The notes under the pieces were generated by a model that was not told the origin of the DNA, did not search any database, and was given only the letters and a program-made list of their open reading frames with translations. Below, one piece after another: positions 1 through 8,589 of a stretch of 64,000 nucleotides of DNA. The translations under genes were made by a program, and so were the position numbers. Source of the DNA: Bacteroides cellulosilyticus (GTDB lineage Bacteria > Bacteroidota > Bacteroidia > Bacteroidales > Bacteroidaceae); NCBI RefSeq assembly GCF_020091405.1, contig NZ_CP081903.1, positions 5,828,501-5,892,500 on the forward strand, read 5' to 3'. Numbering within the stretch: position 1 is the stretch's first letter; each line of letters begins with the position of its first letter.

Positions 1-186
1 ACGAGTTACACTCGCCTCCGCTTCTTCGTACTGATACGTGTCACCGTGTACGTTCTTGACCCGCTTCGTTGCTGCATTTTTCAAGATAGCAGCAACCTCC
101 GCACCAGTCAATCCAGTTGCTGCGGCTGCAACCGTCGTTATAGGTTCCGCATAATACAATTCGTCAATTTCTACAGCTGTAATCAT
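1..186 (-). CDS. Phage structural protein, likely tail tube (N-terminal part)
   Basis: The gene runs off the left edge: 62 codons are visible from the ATG at 186. The N-terminus (MITAVEIDELYY) followed by an alanine-rich stretch and a segment reading HGDTYQYEEAEAS resembles Bacteroides phage tail proteins as I recall them. It directly follows the connector genes, where a tail tube gene is expected. The reading frame is certain; the tail-tube role rests on position and a partial match. Confidence 0.5.
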   Translation of the reverse strand, partial: MITAVEIDELYYAEPITTVAAAATGLTGAEVAAILKNAATKRVKNVHGDTYQYEEAEASVTR

Positions 187-190
187 AATC

Positions 191-586
191 TTATAGTTTT
201 ACATTTAATACTTCAAACAAAATTCTCACATTCACATAATGACACTTCAAAGCTGTGTCCGCTTCCGTGCCGATAGAATCAATGGAGTAACGATAGGTCG
301 TGCCGTCATAGGCGCTTACCACATCATCAAATCGTTTGTTTGCTTCTCTTTCGAGTTCATTCAAGCGGATGGTGTTTGCTTCATTTTCGCTTAAATCAGG
401 AACACAAAGATTCACTTCCGCGAAAGACTTCTTCCAATAAGTCCCCGGCTGTTGCTTCTTTGCATGGATAACGATTCTTTCAGACTTCAATTCGCCCGTC
501 AGCGTTTCACCGTCAGGCACTATGTCTATTCCGAAAGCCTTGCAGTCCCGGTAGAGGATGTTTCCTATGTCGGTGGTTACTATCAT
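191..586 (-). CDS. Phage tail completion / terminator-like protein
   Basis: 131 aa, soluble, no signal peptide. It sits between the connector genes and the tail-tube candidate, the usual slot of the tail terminator or completion protein that caps the tail tube. Its start overlaps the upstream gene's stop by four bases (583-586), so the two are probably translationally coupled. Assignment is by gene order and size only. Confidence 0.45.
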   Translation of the reverse strand: MIVTTDIGNILYRDCKAFGIDIVPDGETLTGELKSERIVIHAKKQQPGTYWKKSFAEVNLCVPDLSENEANTIRLNELEREANKRFDDVVSAYDGTTYRYSIDSIGTEADTALKCHYVNVRILFEVLNVKL

Positions 587-879
587 TCAAATTCTTCTTT
601 TAATCGTTTCTCCGCATATAAAGCGGCACCACTTAAAACATCATATCCCTTAGATTCAACGAATGAAGCGTATTCCGCTTCGTTTTTCAGAGTTAAGCCA
701 TTTTCGTCAACATCGTAATCATTGGACGTTCTCAGAGTGAGTGTGTGGTCTTGATAGTCGCCATGTTCCTCTGCGTATTTCACAGCTTCATCACCCACAT
801 CAATCATCTTCTTCTCAACTTCCCATTCTCCTTCATCGAAGAAATCATCGACATCTGAAAAATCGAAATCTACATCCAT
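583..879 (-). CDS. Small head-tail joining protein, HK97 gp10-like by position
   Basis: 98 aa, very acidic N-terminus (MDVDFDFSDVDDFFDEGEWE). The middle reads AVKYAEEHGDY and the end GYDVLSGAALYAEKRLKEEF, a pattern I associate with gp10-type neck or tail-completion proteins in which the protein forms a ring at the head-tail joint. It overlaps the genes on both sides, as in compact phage morphogenesis operons. Confidence 0.5.
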   Translation of the reverse strand: MDVDFDFSDVDDFFDEGEWEVEKKMIDVGDEAVKYAEEHGDYQDHTLTLRTSNDYDVDENGLTLKNEAEYASFVESKGYDVLSGAALYAEKRLKEEFE

Positions 880-1193
880 AATTCCGAGTAGTTAAAGTAG
901 TTTGTACTCTTCACCGTGTAAACCTCGCCTTGACCTCTCACGTTCTCGTCATCCATACAACGGACTTCATCACCTGCCTTAACAGTGATTCTTTTCTCGC
1001 ACACTACATGATAATTCGGACGATATACAGAGCCGTTATTGGATGAAAATTCTTTGGTAGTATTATCATCACAACGGCACTTACATACATCCTGCCAGCT
1101 CTCACCACCAGTTCCGGGGATAGGTCTGCCAAACTCATCCTTTTCCATCGGCGTGATAACCTTTACCTGCAATATGTGTGGAGCGAATATCAT
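870..1193 (-). CDS. Head-tail adaptor / head closure-like protein
   Basis: 107 aa from the ATG at 1193. An ATG four codons upstream (1205) is open, but the 1193 ATG overlaps the previous stop in an ATGA arrangement, as do other joints in this operon, so I prefer it. The content is a small beta-rich protein (VKVITPMEKDEFGRPIPG...), typical in size of head-closure proteins. Function inferred from its place between the connector and neck genes. Confidence 0.45.
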   Translation of the reverse strand: MIFAPHILQVKVITPMEKDEFGRPIPGTGGESWQDVCKCRCDDNTTKEFSSNNGSVYRPNYHVVCEKRITVKAGDEVRCMDDENVRGQGEVYTVKSTNYFNYSELWM

Positions 1194-1504
1194 AAGAAGG
1201 TACATTTAGGTTTGTTACTCAGTTCGTCTTTCAAACCGTACTGTTTACATAAAAATGAATAGTAGTCCTTAACGCCTTCAAGATTCCAAGACATCGAAAA
1301 ACCGCTTTCACTGATTGAAGTGGCACGAAGCAATAGAGAGGGGATGAACTTCGCAATTGCCACAGAAACACGACTGTAGTAACCCTCGTTCATCTCATCC
1401 TCTCCGCTTATCTTCGAGGTAAGACACATATCCAAAAGGTCAGCCTCCGACAATTGAATGCCGAAGGTCTGAAGCTTCTGTGATATGTATTCATTTACTG
1501 TCAT
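1190..1504 (-). CDS. Head-tail connector protein (Ad1-like by position)
   Basis: 104 aa, mostly helical (MTVNEYISQKLQTFGIQLSEADLLDM). Position directly after the capsid gene, small size and helical character match head-tail connector adaptors that sit under the portal. ATGA overlaps join it to the capsid gene (1501-1504) and to the next gene (1190-1193). Bacteroides phage databases may carry it as a DUF family; I cannot confirm which. Confidence 0.5.
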   Translation of the reverse strand: MTVNEYISQKLQTFGIQLSEADLLDMCLTSKISGEDEMNEGYYSRVSVAIAKFIPSLLLRATSISESGFSMSWNLEGVKDYYSFLCKQYGLKDELSNKPKCTFL

Positions 1505-2580
1505 GCGTTCATCGTTGAAAGGTCGAAGTTCACAATCTTGTTCGGAGCTATAAACTCAGGAATCCACTCTGCGGTGTATTCCATGTATCTACCCTCTCCA
1601 TCACGATAGTTGCATACGGACATCTGACCTTCTGCTTTATTGTAAGAGCGTCCCGGAACTGGGTCAGTCATCACATACGGCTTATGGTGGCGCATCTTCA
1701 TTACACTATCTGTCCGCAATAAGGTAATGCGGTCATCTGCATAAATCTGCACATTTTCACCGTTCTGATTCTCTACGTAATCTTCCTTGATTTCGATTGC
1801 AGGAAGACCGATGCCCGTAAAGATGGTAGAAGCAAGTTGTGATGTTATCAACCCAGTAGAAAGGTACATTTCATTAGCGGTAAGATTCATCTTAAACTTG
1901 TCACCGAACTCACTGGAACCGATAATGTTCTTAGCAAATGTGCTACGAGACATAATCATTTTGGAGAACACACCGTATTTGGCTTTAAGCTTCTGAATCT
2001 CCTGCTGCAAGTAAGAGATAAATTTCGCTTTTTCCGCTACTGTCGGAGTGATGAAATGGAACGGTAGTTCAATATCAAGCAACTCAATGTTTTCCTTGTT
2101 GTCTGCAAGGTGAACCTGAGCCTTACCGGTCATCAGAAGCTCGGGAACGACAATATCCATACGCTTGTGCGGAGCAAGCAAAATCTGACGGTAATCATCA
2201 ACGATAAAGTCAATAATTTCCTGCAAAATCGTACGCTGGTCAGCGGTGTTTGCTGCATTGAACTTATCAATAATGTCCTGCAATTGTGACAGACGTTCAA
2301 TATCCATCTGATAACGGTCGCCCAAATAGGCGATTTCAGTATAACCGCTTCCGAGTGAGCGTCTTTCGCGAATGGGCTTCTGGTCATTCTTGCCAAGGAT
2401 GGAACCGGCAACGACACCTGTAACTGTTCCCAAATAAGTTTTGAAAACACGCTGCTTGGTTTCCAAGAAATCTCCGTATTGCTTCCAATAGATTGTATCC
2501 AATCTCAATTGAAGAACACGGTCAATAATCGCTTGGACGATATTGGGATCTGTAAATAAAGTTTGTATGGTCAAATTCAT
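1501..2580 (-). CDS. Phage major capsid protein
   Basis: 359 aa. Order (portal, scaffold, fibre, this gene, connectors), length, and a sequence with a helical N-terminus (LFTDPNIVQAIIDRVLQLRL) and later beta-rich segments ending in PVPGRSYNKAEGQ and AEWIPEFIAPNK fit a major capsid protein, possibly of the lambda gpE-like family. It forms the icosahedral shell with the scaffold encoded upstream. The role is fairly secure from context; the family label is inference. Confidence 0.75.
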   Translation of the reverse strand: MNLTIQTLFTDPNIVQAIIDRVLQLRLDTIYWKQYGDFLETKQRVFKTYLGTVTGVVAGSILGKNDQKPIRERRSLGSGYTEIAYLGDRYQMDIERLSQLQDIIDKFNAANTADQRTILQEIIDFIVDDYRQILLAPHKRMDIVVPELLMTGKAQVHLADNKENIELLDIELPFHFITPTVAEKAKFISYLQQEIQKLKAKYGVFSKMIMSRSTFAKNIIGSSEFGDKFKMNLTANEMYLSTGLITSQLASTIFTGIGLPAIEIKEDYVENQNGENVQIYADDRITLLRTDSVMKMRHHKPYVMTDPVPGRSYNKAEGQMSVCNYRDGEGRYMEYTAEWIPEFIAPNKIVNFDLSTMNA

Positions 2581-2597
2581 ATCTAAACTTTTAATGA

Positions 2598-3197
2598 TTA
2601 ATACTCAAACTGGAAACGGCTTGTCAATCCCACCTTATCCATCTCATGGATCGGAAGAACCAACTTGCTTTCCTTTACCTCATAGGCTTGCATCAAGAGA
2701 GTGCAGAGAACCGCTCCATCGCTCTCAACTTTCTTCGCATCATAAAGAACGAAGTTTGCAGTGTTCTTCTTCACTGTTCCACCCACTGCGGTAGCTTCGA
2801 AAAGAACCGTATCCTTAGCGATATTTTCTCCGAAAGCCGCTTTGATGGTTAATACATCATAATCCTTGGTTGACTTGTCGATAGATGCTACCTCTGCGCC
2901 TTTCTTTCCGCTTCCGATGAACATACCCTGATAAGCCAAAGAATCTTTTGCCACCTTGATGGTGAGATTAGAGTCTCCTGTGGTATAAGCTTCAACCACT
3001 TTCACATTGCGGACGGGAACGAGTGTCCGTTTCTTCAAGTCCGCTTGTACAGGTGTGAATACAGGAAGAACAGAGCCTACTACAAGGTTGGTAATATCCA
3101 ACTTCCACGGTCCGCTCTTTCTGACACCCGTCTCAACACGGTAGAACTCTTCCGGTTTGTATTCCGGGGTCAAGTTATACTTAGTACCTGCTGCCAT
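2598..3197 (-). CDS. Head fibre / capsid decoration protein
   Basis: 199 aa, beta-rich, beginning MAAGTKYNLTPEYKPEEFYR. The pattern (GPWKLDITNLVVGSVLP, then repeats of short beta strands rich in T, V and K) recalls the phage head fibre family found between scaffold and capsid genes in Bacteroides phages. The product would decorate the outside of the capsid. The gap to the capsid gene is only 17 bp, so it is in the same operon. Confidence 0.6.
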   Translation of the reverse strand: MAAGTKYNLTPEYKPEEFYRVETGVRKSGPWKLDITNLVVGSVLPVFTPVQADLKKRTLVPVRNVKVVEAYTTGDSNLTIKVAKDSLAYQGMFIGSGKKGAEVASIDKSTKDYDVLTIKAAFGENIAKDTVLFEATAVGGTVKKNTANFVLYDAKKVESDGAVLCTLLMQAYEVKESKLVLPIHEMDKVGLTSRFQFEY

Positions 3198-3202
3198 AAA
3201 TT

Positions 3203-3847
3203 TTACTTTTTAGATTCAACAATAGTTTTTGTTCCTTCCGAAATCATATTCGCAATAGATTCAGCTTCCTTCTCCATCTTTGTTTCCGCTGATTCAGGAG
3301 GAGTCACACCACTAAAGCCGATATTGGCAAGTTCCTGTTTAGCGTCCTTGAAATAAATGTCTAAGTCTGCATCATCAGGAATCGCATAACGCTTTGCGAA
3401 TGTTTCGGGAATACCATACTCCTTTGCCTTTGCCAAAATCTGCTCTTGTCGGGTAGCCTGTGACTTCTCCGTTTCAAACTGAGCGAGCTTGTCAGAAAGC
3501 GGTTTAACGGCTGCACTCACTGCATTGGCAATGATGGTAGCCATATCATCCGGCTTGTCTTCCGCTTTGGTGGTTGTGGTAGTAGTGGTAGTCTCGACTG
3601 GCTTACCGTCTTTAAGGTTATGCTTCTTCTCGTAGTTAGTCACTGCCGTTTTTGAAGCATCCCCGGCACGGAAATCACCATAGGAATTAAGCACGTCCGA
3701 AAAGCTGATACCCTCAACAATGGAGTTTACCTTTGTCTCGTCCGTTACACCCTCTGCCTTTTTGGTGGCAATTCGGGTTAAGATAGCAGTGTCCACCCCA
3801 GAGAATTTCTGTTGTAGTCCTGCTAAAATTTGTTCTAAGATTGTCAT
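3203..3847 (-). CDS. Phage scaffold / capsid assembly protein
   Basis: 214 aa from the ATG at 3847 (MTILEQILAGLQQKF). The frame is open for 20 more codons upstream, but those codons are an unlikely aromatic-rich stretch. Residues about 75-85 hold a run of threonines, followed by a long charged helical segment, typical of scaffolding proteins that guide capsid assembly and are then lost. First gene of the capsid operon, just after the hicAB cassette terminator. Confidence 0.6.
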   Translation of the reverse strand: MTILEQILAGLQQKFSGVDTAILTRIATKKAEGVTDETKVNSIVEGISFSDVLNSYGDFRAGDASKTAVTNYEKKHNLKDGKPVETTTTTTTTKAEDKPDDMATIIANAVSAAVKPLSDKLAQFETEKSQATRQEQILAKAKEYGIPETFAKRYAIPDDADLDIYFKDAKQELANIGFSGVTPPESAETKMEKEAESIANMISEGTKTIVESKK

Positions 3848-4018
3848 ACCGTATGAATTATTAAATTTGAAATTCAATTTGTGGAAGTAAAAATACCACC
3901 AATACAAATGATTAGTAAATATTTGAACTCCTGATTCGTGACCTTCGCGTTGATGTCACAAATACGGTATAAAAGTAAAAAGTAAGTGGGTGGAAGGGAA
4001 ATAATTAGATAGGTGATA

Positions 4019-4042
4019 TACGACAATGAAACGATTGTCGTA
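4019..4042. promoter_or_regulatory. 24-bp dyad, copy 1 (TACGACAAT-N6-ATTGTCGTA)
   Basis: Perfect 9-bp arms around a 6-bp spacer (GAAACG), about 175 bp upstream of the scaffold-capsid operon start. A second dyad of identical layout lies at 11640-11663 upstream of the tRNA. The matched arm length and spacer suggest a protein-binding site for a phage regulator more than an RNA hairpin: no U-run follows on either strand. Confidence 0.6.
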
Positions 4043-4051
4043 AAATGATAT

Positions 4052-4084
4052 AAAAAAGGCGTGAAACCAAATGGAACCACGCCT
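4052..4084 (-). terminator. Terminator of the hicAB-membrane protein operon
   Basis: On the minus strand a hairpin with arms AGGCGTG and CACGCCT is followed by six T. It lies about 50 bp past the stop of the 294-aa gene and so closes the moron operon before the scaffold gene. Confidence 0.75.
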
Positions 4085-4132
4085 ACAAAATTATTAATAT
4101 ACACTTTATATGATTTTGACTATAACTGAAAA

Positions 4133-5017
4133 CTAATATTCAAGATTTCTTATTTCAACCTCCAATTCTTTTATTTTTTCATTTTCATCATTAAGCAAAT
4201 CAGTTGATGCACAATTCAACGCTTTGGTAAGTTTATCCATATTATCTTTTTGAATATCAAAAACATGAATAAATTTATCTTTCCACTCATATATCATATT
4301 ATTTCCTGCCATTTTTAGCATTGACAATTGTAATTTATCTTTCTCTTCTACAAAAGGCAATAAAATATCAACATTAGCAAAACTCTTATGAGCGCTCTTA
4401 TCCATAGTGTTCAAATACTTAATATATGCTGGTAGTATTTTATTATAGATATTCACAAACTCATTAACAACCCCGTGATAAACAATATACTCTGCACTTT
4501 TTTCTTTATTCTGAAAAAAGAATTCTATTCTCTTAAGTGCATTCAATACAGAAGATTGATAATCGTATACCTTTGCAATCAATTCAGCATTTGTTGTTTT
4601 ATAATCAATATACTGTATTAACTTAATAAACTCATTGAACTCAAGTATTGATATATTACTTTCTATAATTCCTTTTAATTCTTTGTATAAAACTTTGTAA
4701 TTATCTACTTTATTACGTAATGAAATAAGCTTTTGTTCTTTTACATATTCCCTTCGACTATAATTCCGCTGCATTACAACTCCAACAGATGTTGCAATAA
4801 CCGACGATATTATATTACCCCATATTGTTAACCAAACTTTTTCATCACCTATAACAGGAAAAAATGATTGTAATGGTAATATGAAATTTAATAGCAATAA
4901 CAATGAAGTTAATATTATTACAATCCATATCCATCCTTTCCAGTATATATGTTTCTTTCTCATATCAACATCTATTAACGGATAAACCATTATTCCAGTC
5001 TCTACCTTAAATCTCAA
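4133..5017 (-). CDS. Membrane protein of unknown function, moron cargo
   Basis: 294 aa. Two hydrophobic segments near the N-terminus (about residues 30-55, WIWIVIILTSLLLLLNF, and about 60-80) are followed by a roughly 210-residue, lysine-rich, helical cytoplasmic domain with coiled-coil character at the end. Markedly more AT-rich than the capsid genes. It follows hicB by 13 bp, with its own terminator after it, so it is the third gene of a hicA-hicB-membrane protein operon set into the head gene cluster. Not recognised; superinfection exclusion or another lysogenic-conversion role is possible but unproven. Confidence 0.7.
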   Translation of the reverse strand: MRFKVETGIMVYPLIDVDMRKKHIYWKGWIWIVIILTSLLLLLNFILPLQSFFPVIGDEKVWLTIWGNIISSVIATSVGVVMQRNYSRREYVKEQKLISLRNKVDNYKVLYKELKGIIESNISILEFNEFIKLIQYIDYKTTNAELIAKVYDYQSSVLNALKRIEFFFQNKEKSAEYIVYHGVVNEFVNIYNKILPAYIKYLNTMDKSAHKSFANVDILLPFVEEKDKLQLSMLKMAGNNMIYEWKDKFIHVFDIQKDNMDKLTKALNCASTDLLNDENEKIKELEVEIRNLEY

Positions 5018-5030
5018 AAAGCTGACGTAT

Positions 5031-5423
5031 TCACAATAGATTTATGGCAGACAGTTCCTTTGTCAATGATTGAATACCCCTCTGAATTTTCTCTAACTGC
5101 TGCCTGCGAGGTTTGTGAACTCCGGCAGCATAATGCCACAACTGGCGTTCATTGATTCCTGTAATACGGCTCAATGCAGCCTTAGTAAAGATATTACTGT
5201 AATAGTTGATAAATGTAGCAGCATCAATCTTAAACTTCAACTCAAACTCCCCAGATAACACTTCGCAGGGACTATCGTTATCTTCCAAATATAACTCGAT
5301 CGCCTCCTTCATATTATCCTCCAACTCCTTCATGTCATTACCTACAGTTATGACCGGAGCACCTTCGATATAAGCACTCAAATTCTTTCCTGCATGTTCT
5401 ACAATCACTTCTACTGTTTTCAT
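5031..5423 (-). CDS. hicB: HicB-like antitoxin
   Basis: 130 aa. The N-terminal half has the partly degenerate RNase H-like fold of HicB (VEVIVEHAGKNLSAYIEGAP, then a DMKELEDNMKEAIELYL helix); the C-terminal half is a helix-turn-helix (ALSRITGINERQLWHYAAGV). HicB neutralises the HicA mRNA interferase and represses the operon. It follows hicA with a 35-bp gap in the standard toxin-first order. Confidence 0.85.
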   Translation of the reverse strand: MKTVEVIVEHAGKNLSAYIEGAPVITVGNDMKELEDNMKEAIELYLEDNDSPCEVLSGEFELKFKIDAATFINYYSNIFTKAALSRITGINERQLWHYAAGVHKPRRQQLEKIQRGIQSLTKELSAINLL

Positions 5424-5458
5424 ATTACCTCCTTTTTAAAATTGAGAGAACAAGGGGG

Positions 5459-5647
5459 CTACTTTAGCCCCGCTTGTCTCAAAATGCTGTAATAAGTGCC
5501 TTTCTCAACGCCTTTGCTATTATGATTCGGTACAATAACCACTTTACCATCTTTTTCAAATTTCATGTGGCTACCTTTCTGACTCTTTAGAACAAAACCG
5601 TTTTCTTGCAACATAGTTACAACGTCTTTTACTGATTTGTAACTCAT
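5459..5647 (-). CDS. hicA: HicA-like mRNA interferase toxin
   Basis: 62 aa, the usual HicA length, with the double-stranded RNA-binding-like fold and the conserved GSH motif (G25-S26-H27) carrying the expected catalytic histidine, followed by MKFEK. It cleaves mRNA when free of HicB. First gene of the cassette, about 25 bp downstream of a very good promoter. Confidence 0.88.
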   Translation of the reverse strand: MSYKSVKDVVTMLQENGFVLKSQKGSHMKFEKDGKVVIVPNHNSKGVEKGTYYSILRQAGLK

Positions 5648-5671
5648 AACGCTTTGGACTTAATTACCATG

Positions 5672-5702
5672 CAAATATAGTAATAATACGAATATTATCA
5701 AA
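5672..5702 (-). promoter_or_regulatory. hicAB promoter with operator in the spacer
   Basis: Read on the minus strand: -33 TTTG, exactly 19 bp, then -7 TATATTTG, an excellent match to the Bacteroides promoter rule. The spacer holds a perfect dyad, ATAATA-TTCG-TATTAT, well placed for HicB autorepression. The promoter lies between the portal terminator and hicA, so the cassette is transcribed on its own. Confidence 0.8.
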
Positions 5703-5731
5703 GCATTTATTCGTTATTTTACTATGAATAT

Positions 5732-5763
5732 AAAAATAGCGGTAACTCCGAAGAATTACCGCT
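5732..5763 (-). terminator. Terminator after the portal gene
   Basis: Minus strand: perfect 8-bp arms (AGCGGTAA and TTACCGCT) around a 10-base loop, followed by ATTTTTATA. It closes the terminase-portal operon just before the hicAB promoter. Confidence 0.75.
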
Positions 5764-5779
5764 AACCATTCTATTTTTC

Positions 5780-7309
5780 TTATACTAAAATTATAAACCT
5801 CGTAATTTTTCTGACTAAGAAGCGTTTTTTTTGTCCCTTATTTCCGATTTGCTCATTCTTTGCTGCTTGCTCCTCTTTGATTTCTGCAAGTTCCTCTTCT
5901 ACCCTATCAGCATTCCCGGCAAACATAATCCCCTCACGTGTTGACCAAATGCCACCACTGACAGCGGAGACGGCAGTAGTCACCTTGTCGTTCAAATCAT
6001 CAATCATATATGGAACAAGGTCTGTTTCTATGTCAATGGTCTGTGATGCCTTACTAAACTCGGAAGGATTGATAGAACCTAAAGCAGAAACAAGGAAATT
6101 AACCCTTCGCTGTAAAAACTCACCTATCACTTCCGCATGATTACTTACGCTCATATGGGCACCCATGAACATGAAACGGAAAGCGGTTCCTGATGCTTTG
6201 CCTACACCCTTCAATGTCTCAAAGGATATTCTTGGAGTATTGGACATATCATAAGCGTTGTTCGTAAGTGTTTCGGCTTCAAAACGTATTGTTTCTGGGA
6301 CTTGGTTCCACGTCAAATATTGAGCATCTGCACCTTGCCCGGTAAGCTTCACGATTTTGTCTTTATTCTTCCCGACAAAGCCTTCCACATCACCGACTAA
6401 TTTTAGCAATGGGAAAAAATGATAATCTATGCAATCGGCATAATTGGATAACAGTTTCTCTAATCGGACACGGAAGGTCTTTATCTTCTTGCAATAAGGT
6501 TCGGGACGATAGGCATAGAGAATCGGCAGTTTGGGGAATCCATGAGCGAAAGCTATTCTTTCTTCGTACCCCTTAGATAAATCCCACTGATAAACCATCT
6601 TGTCCGTAATAGTCATAAAGCAGATGACTTCCGAATCATCCATGAGCTTCTTTTTGTACTCACGTGAGAAAGCAATCATTTTACCTTCATCGTTGAAGAA
6701 CGGATAAAGCTTATCCCCACGGAACGGAGACCATAATACGCTTTTCAGCTTCTTGGTAGGTTTTACCTTGCCTCCGAATGTAGTCTTAACTTTCTTCCAA
6801 AACTTAGCCCAAAACGAATCATCATCGGTCACATACCAATATTCGGCTACTTCCTGCTCAGAAAGCCAAGAACGGACAATCTTCTTGTTCTGATACTTGA
6901 TTTTATTGGACTTAAATACAGCCTTGACAGCATCCAGCAGCTTTTTCTCGTCATCATCGGTCGGAGTGCAATCCATAGATGGCTCGGTCCCGACAGTGAA
7001 AGCTGTTTGAATGTTCACTATATCCTGTTCCAATGGAATAGAAATACGGTTTACCGGTTCGTCCTTGTACTTCGCTTCAATTTCGTATGTTTTACCGGTC
7101 TCTTCATCGAAAACTTTCTCCGCTTCTTTTTCAAGCACCTTTCTGTCTGGATACTTCTCTTTATCCACCATGATTTCATGGCGCTCCGGATTCCAATCAT
7201 CCCACAATTCGCAACGGTTGGGAAGCTCGGTTTTTCTACCTTTCTTCAAGTAGCTTATTTTCTGCCCGATGTCAGGCAATGCTAATATTTCTTCAAGCGT
7301 TAATGGCAT
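5780..7309 (-). CDS. Phage portal protein
   Basis: 509 aa, the right size for an SPP1 gp6-like portal, and directly after the large terminase gene with an 11-bp gap. The portal forms the dodecameric DNA channel at one capsid vertex and docks the terminase. Visible features: N-terminal helices, a central segment VLWSPFRGDKLYPFF, and a charged glutamate-rich tail. The last residues (GQKKRFLVRKITRFIILV) are unusual for the family and run almost into the terminator; the C-terminal end may have changed when the moron was inserted. Confidence 0.8.
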   Translation of the reverse strand: MPLTLEEILALPDIGQKISYLKKGRKTELPNRCELWDDWNPERHEIMVDKEKYPDRKVLEKEAEKVFDEETGKTYEIEAKYKDEPVNRISIPLEQDIVNIQTAFTVGTEPSMDCTPTDDDEKKLLDAVKAVFKSNKIKYQNKKIVRSWLSEQEVAEYWYVTDDDSFWAKFWKKVKTTFGGKVKPTKKLKSVLWSPFRGDKLYPFFNDEGKMIAFSREYKKKLMDDSEVICFMTITDKMVYQWDLSKGYEERIAFAHGFPKLPILYAYRPEPYCKKIKTFRVRLEKLLSNYADCIDYHFFPLLKLVGDVEGFVGKNKDKIVKLTGQGADAQYLTWNQVPETIRFEAETLTNNAYDMSNTPRISFETLKGVGKASGTAFRFMFMGAHMSVSNHAEVIGEFLQRRVNFLVSALGSINPSEFSKASQTIDIETDLVPYMIDDLNDKVTTAVSAVSGGIWSTREGIMFAGNADRVEEELAEIKEEQAAKNEQIGNKGQKKRFLVRKITRFIILV

Positions 7310-7320
7310 AATCTATATTT

Positions 7321-8589
7321 TTAGTGTGTGAATATTCCAGTTAAATCTTTCGGCTTCAAAATGCGTCCAAGCAAACAACCCAATACATAATATCTAATGG
7401 CATCCATCAAATGATTATATTCATCTACTGGCTCATTGATGTAGTTTCCATCCTTATCTTTGTCCCAAACATATTTCCGAAGTTCAGTAATAATATTGTA
7501 AGAGCGTTCTGTTACAAAGAACTCCATGTCTTTAATCTTATCAATACCCGCTTTGATTGAGCCGGGAAACTTATCTACCGGATAAATATTCACGCCTCTG
7601 TTCTTTATCTCTTGAATCAATCGAGGGTCTTGCGAATCGGCAAAAACTTTCATAGAGAAAGGTTTTAATCTGTTGGCAATAGCCGACGAAAGCATATCCG
7701 TTTCATAGAAAAGTTCATCAACATACAAACGGTTATCAATGATGCCACATCTTACAGCAGCGGAAGGATCATTAGTAAATCCAAAGTCCTGCCCTATTCC
7801 TACCTTTTTGCATTCCCGTGGGAACTCCTTCACAATACCCCACTTCTTGAATACCGCACCTTCCGCCACGTCAGCCCACCGACCGATAACCACATGAGCA
7901 TATTTTTCGGGGTTGTTTACCTTCATATCCTCCACTTCTTTCAAGAACTCAGGTGAAAGATTCTCCAAGTTATCAAAATACGTAGTATGGATATGAAGTA
8001 CATTCGGATGAGTGGAGATTTGAACCTGCACACCGTCAATCTCCACCAGCTTGTGAGTTTTCTCAATATACTTCTGGTAGATGAAGTGATTGGAATCGCA
8101 CGGATTCATTATGATGATAATCCGGTTCTGAATTCCTTTTTTACGGATGGAGAGCATTATTTTATCGAACTCTTCTTCATTCGTCCACTCTTCCGCTTCA
8201 TCACAGACGAAAGTAGTGATGCCTTGAATAGATTTCAGTTTTGCCGTCTGATTCCCGGAAGAAGTCTTGATGCCTCGGAACATGATACGGCTCTTAGTCA
8301 TTTTATTGACTATATCCGTCTTGGTAGTTTTGAAATACTTGGTTGTTCCGTCTAACTCTATCTTCTCCATCATTTCGGGGATGATAGACATACCGGCAGA
8401 AACCATCGTGTAGCGGGTGTAGAGAATCTGATGAACAATCTTCTCGGCCTCCGTCATTTCAAAGGTCAGCCGTTCGATGAAGGTTGAAGCGTTGAAAGAC
8501 TTACCGGAGCCGCGACCACCGGTGATAAGGATAATGAATTTCTCATTATCGGTGTATAGAGGGTGGTATATTGCCTGGGGTTCTATCAT
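7321..8589 (-). CDS. terL: Terminase large subunit (packaging ATPase and nuclease)
   Basis: 422 aa. Walker A is GGRGSGKS (residues 24-31) and Walker B is TFVCDEAE (D130, E131). The C-terminal RNase H-like nuclease shows its acidic residues in GQDFGFTND (D268), FADSQD (D318) and HLMDAIRY (D396). It pumps DNA into the prohead and cuts concatemers, working with the small subunit just upstream (four-base overlap). Confidence 0.95.
   Translation of the reverse strand: MIEPQAIYHPLYTDNEKFIILITGGRGSGKSFNASTFIERLTFEMTEAEKIVHQILYTRYTMVSAGMSIIPEMMEKIELDGTTKYFKTTKTDIVNKMTKSRIMFRGIKTSSGNQTAKLKSIQGITTFVCDEAEEWTNEEEFDKIMLSIRKKGIQNRIIIIMNPCDSNHFIYQKYIEKTHKLVEIDGVQVQISTHPNVLHIHTTYFDNLENLSPEFLKEVEDMKVNNPEKYAHVVIGRWADVAEGAVFKKWGIVKEFPRECKKVGIGQDFGFTNDPSAAVRCGIIDNRLYVDELFYETDMLSSAIANRLKPFSMKVFADSQDPRLIQEIKNRGVNIYPVDKFPGSIKAGIDKIKDMEFFVTERSYNIITELRKYVWDKDKDGNYINEPVDEYNHLMDAIRYYVLGCLLGRILKPKDLTGIFTH

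Noticed and set aside
3075..3356. Various plus-strand frames over the capsid genes
   Set aside because: Antisense shadows of well-supported structural genes.
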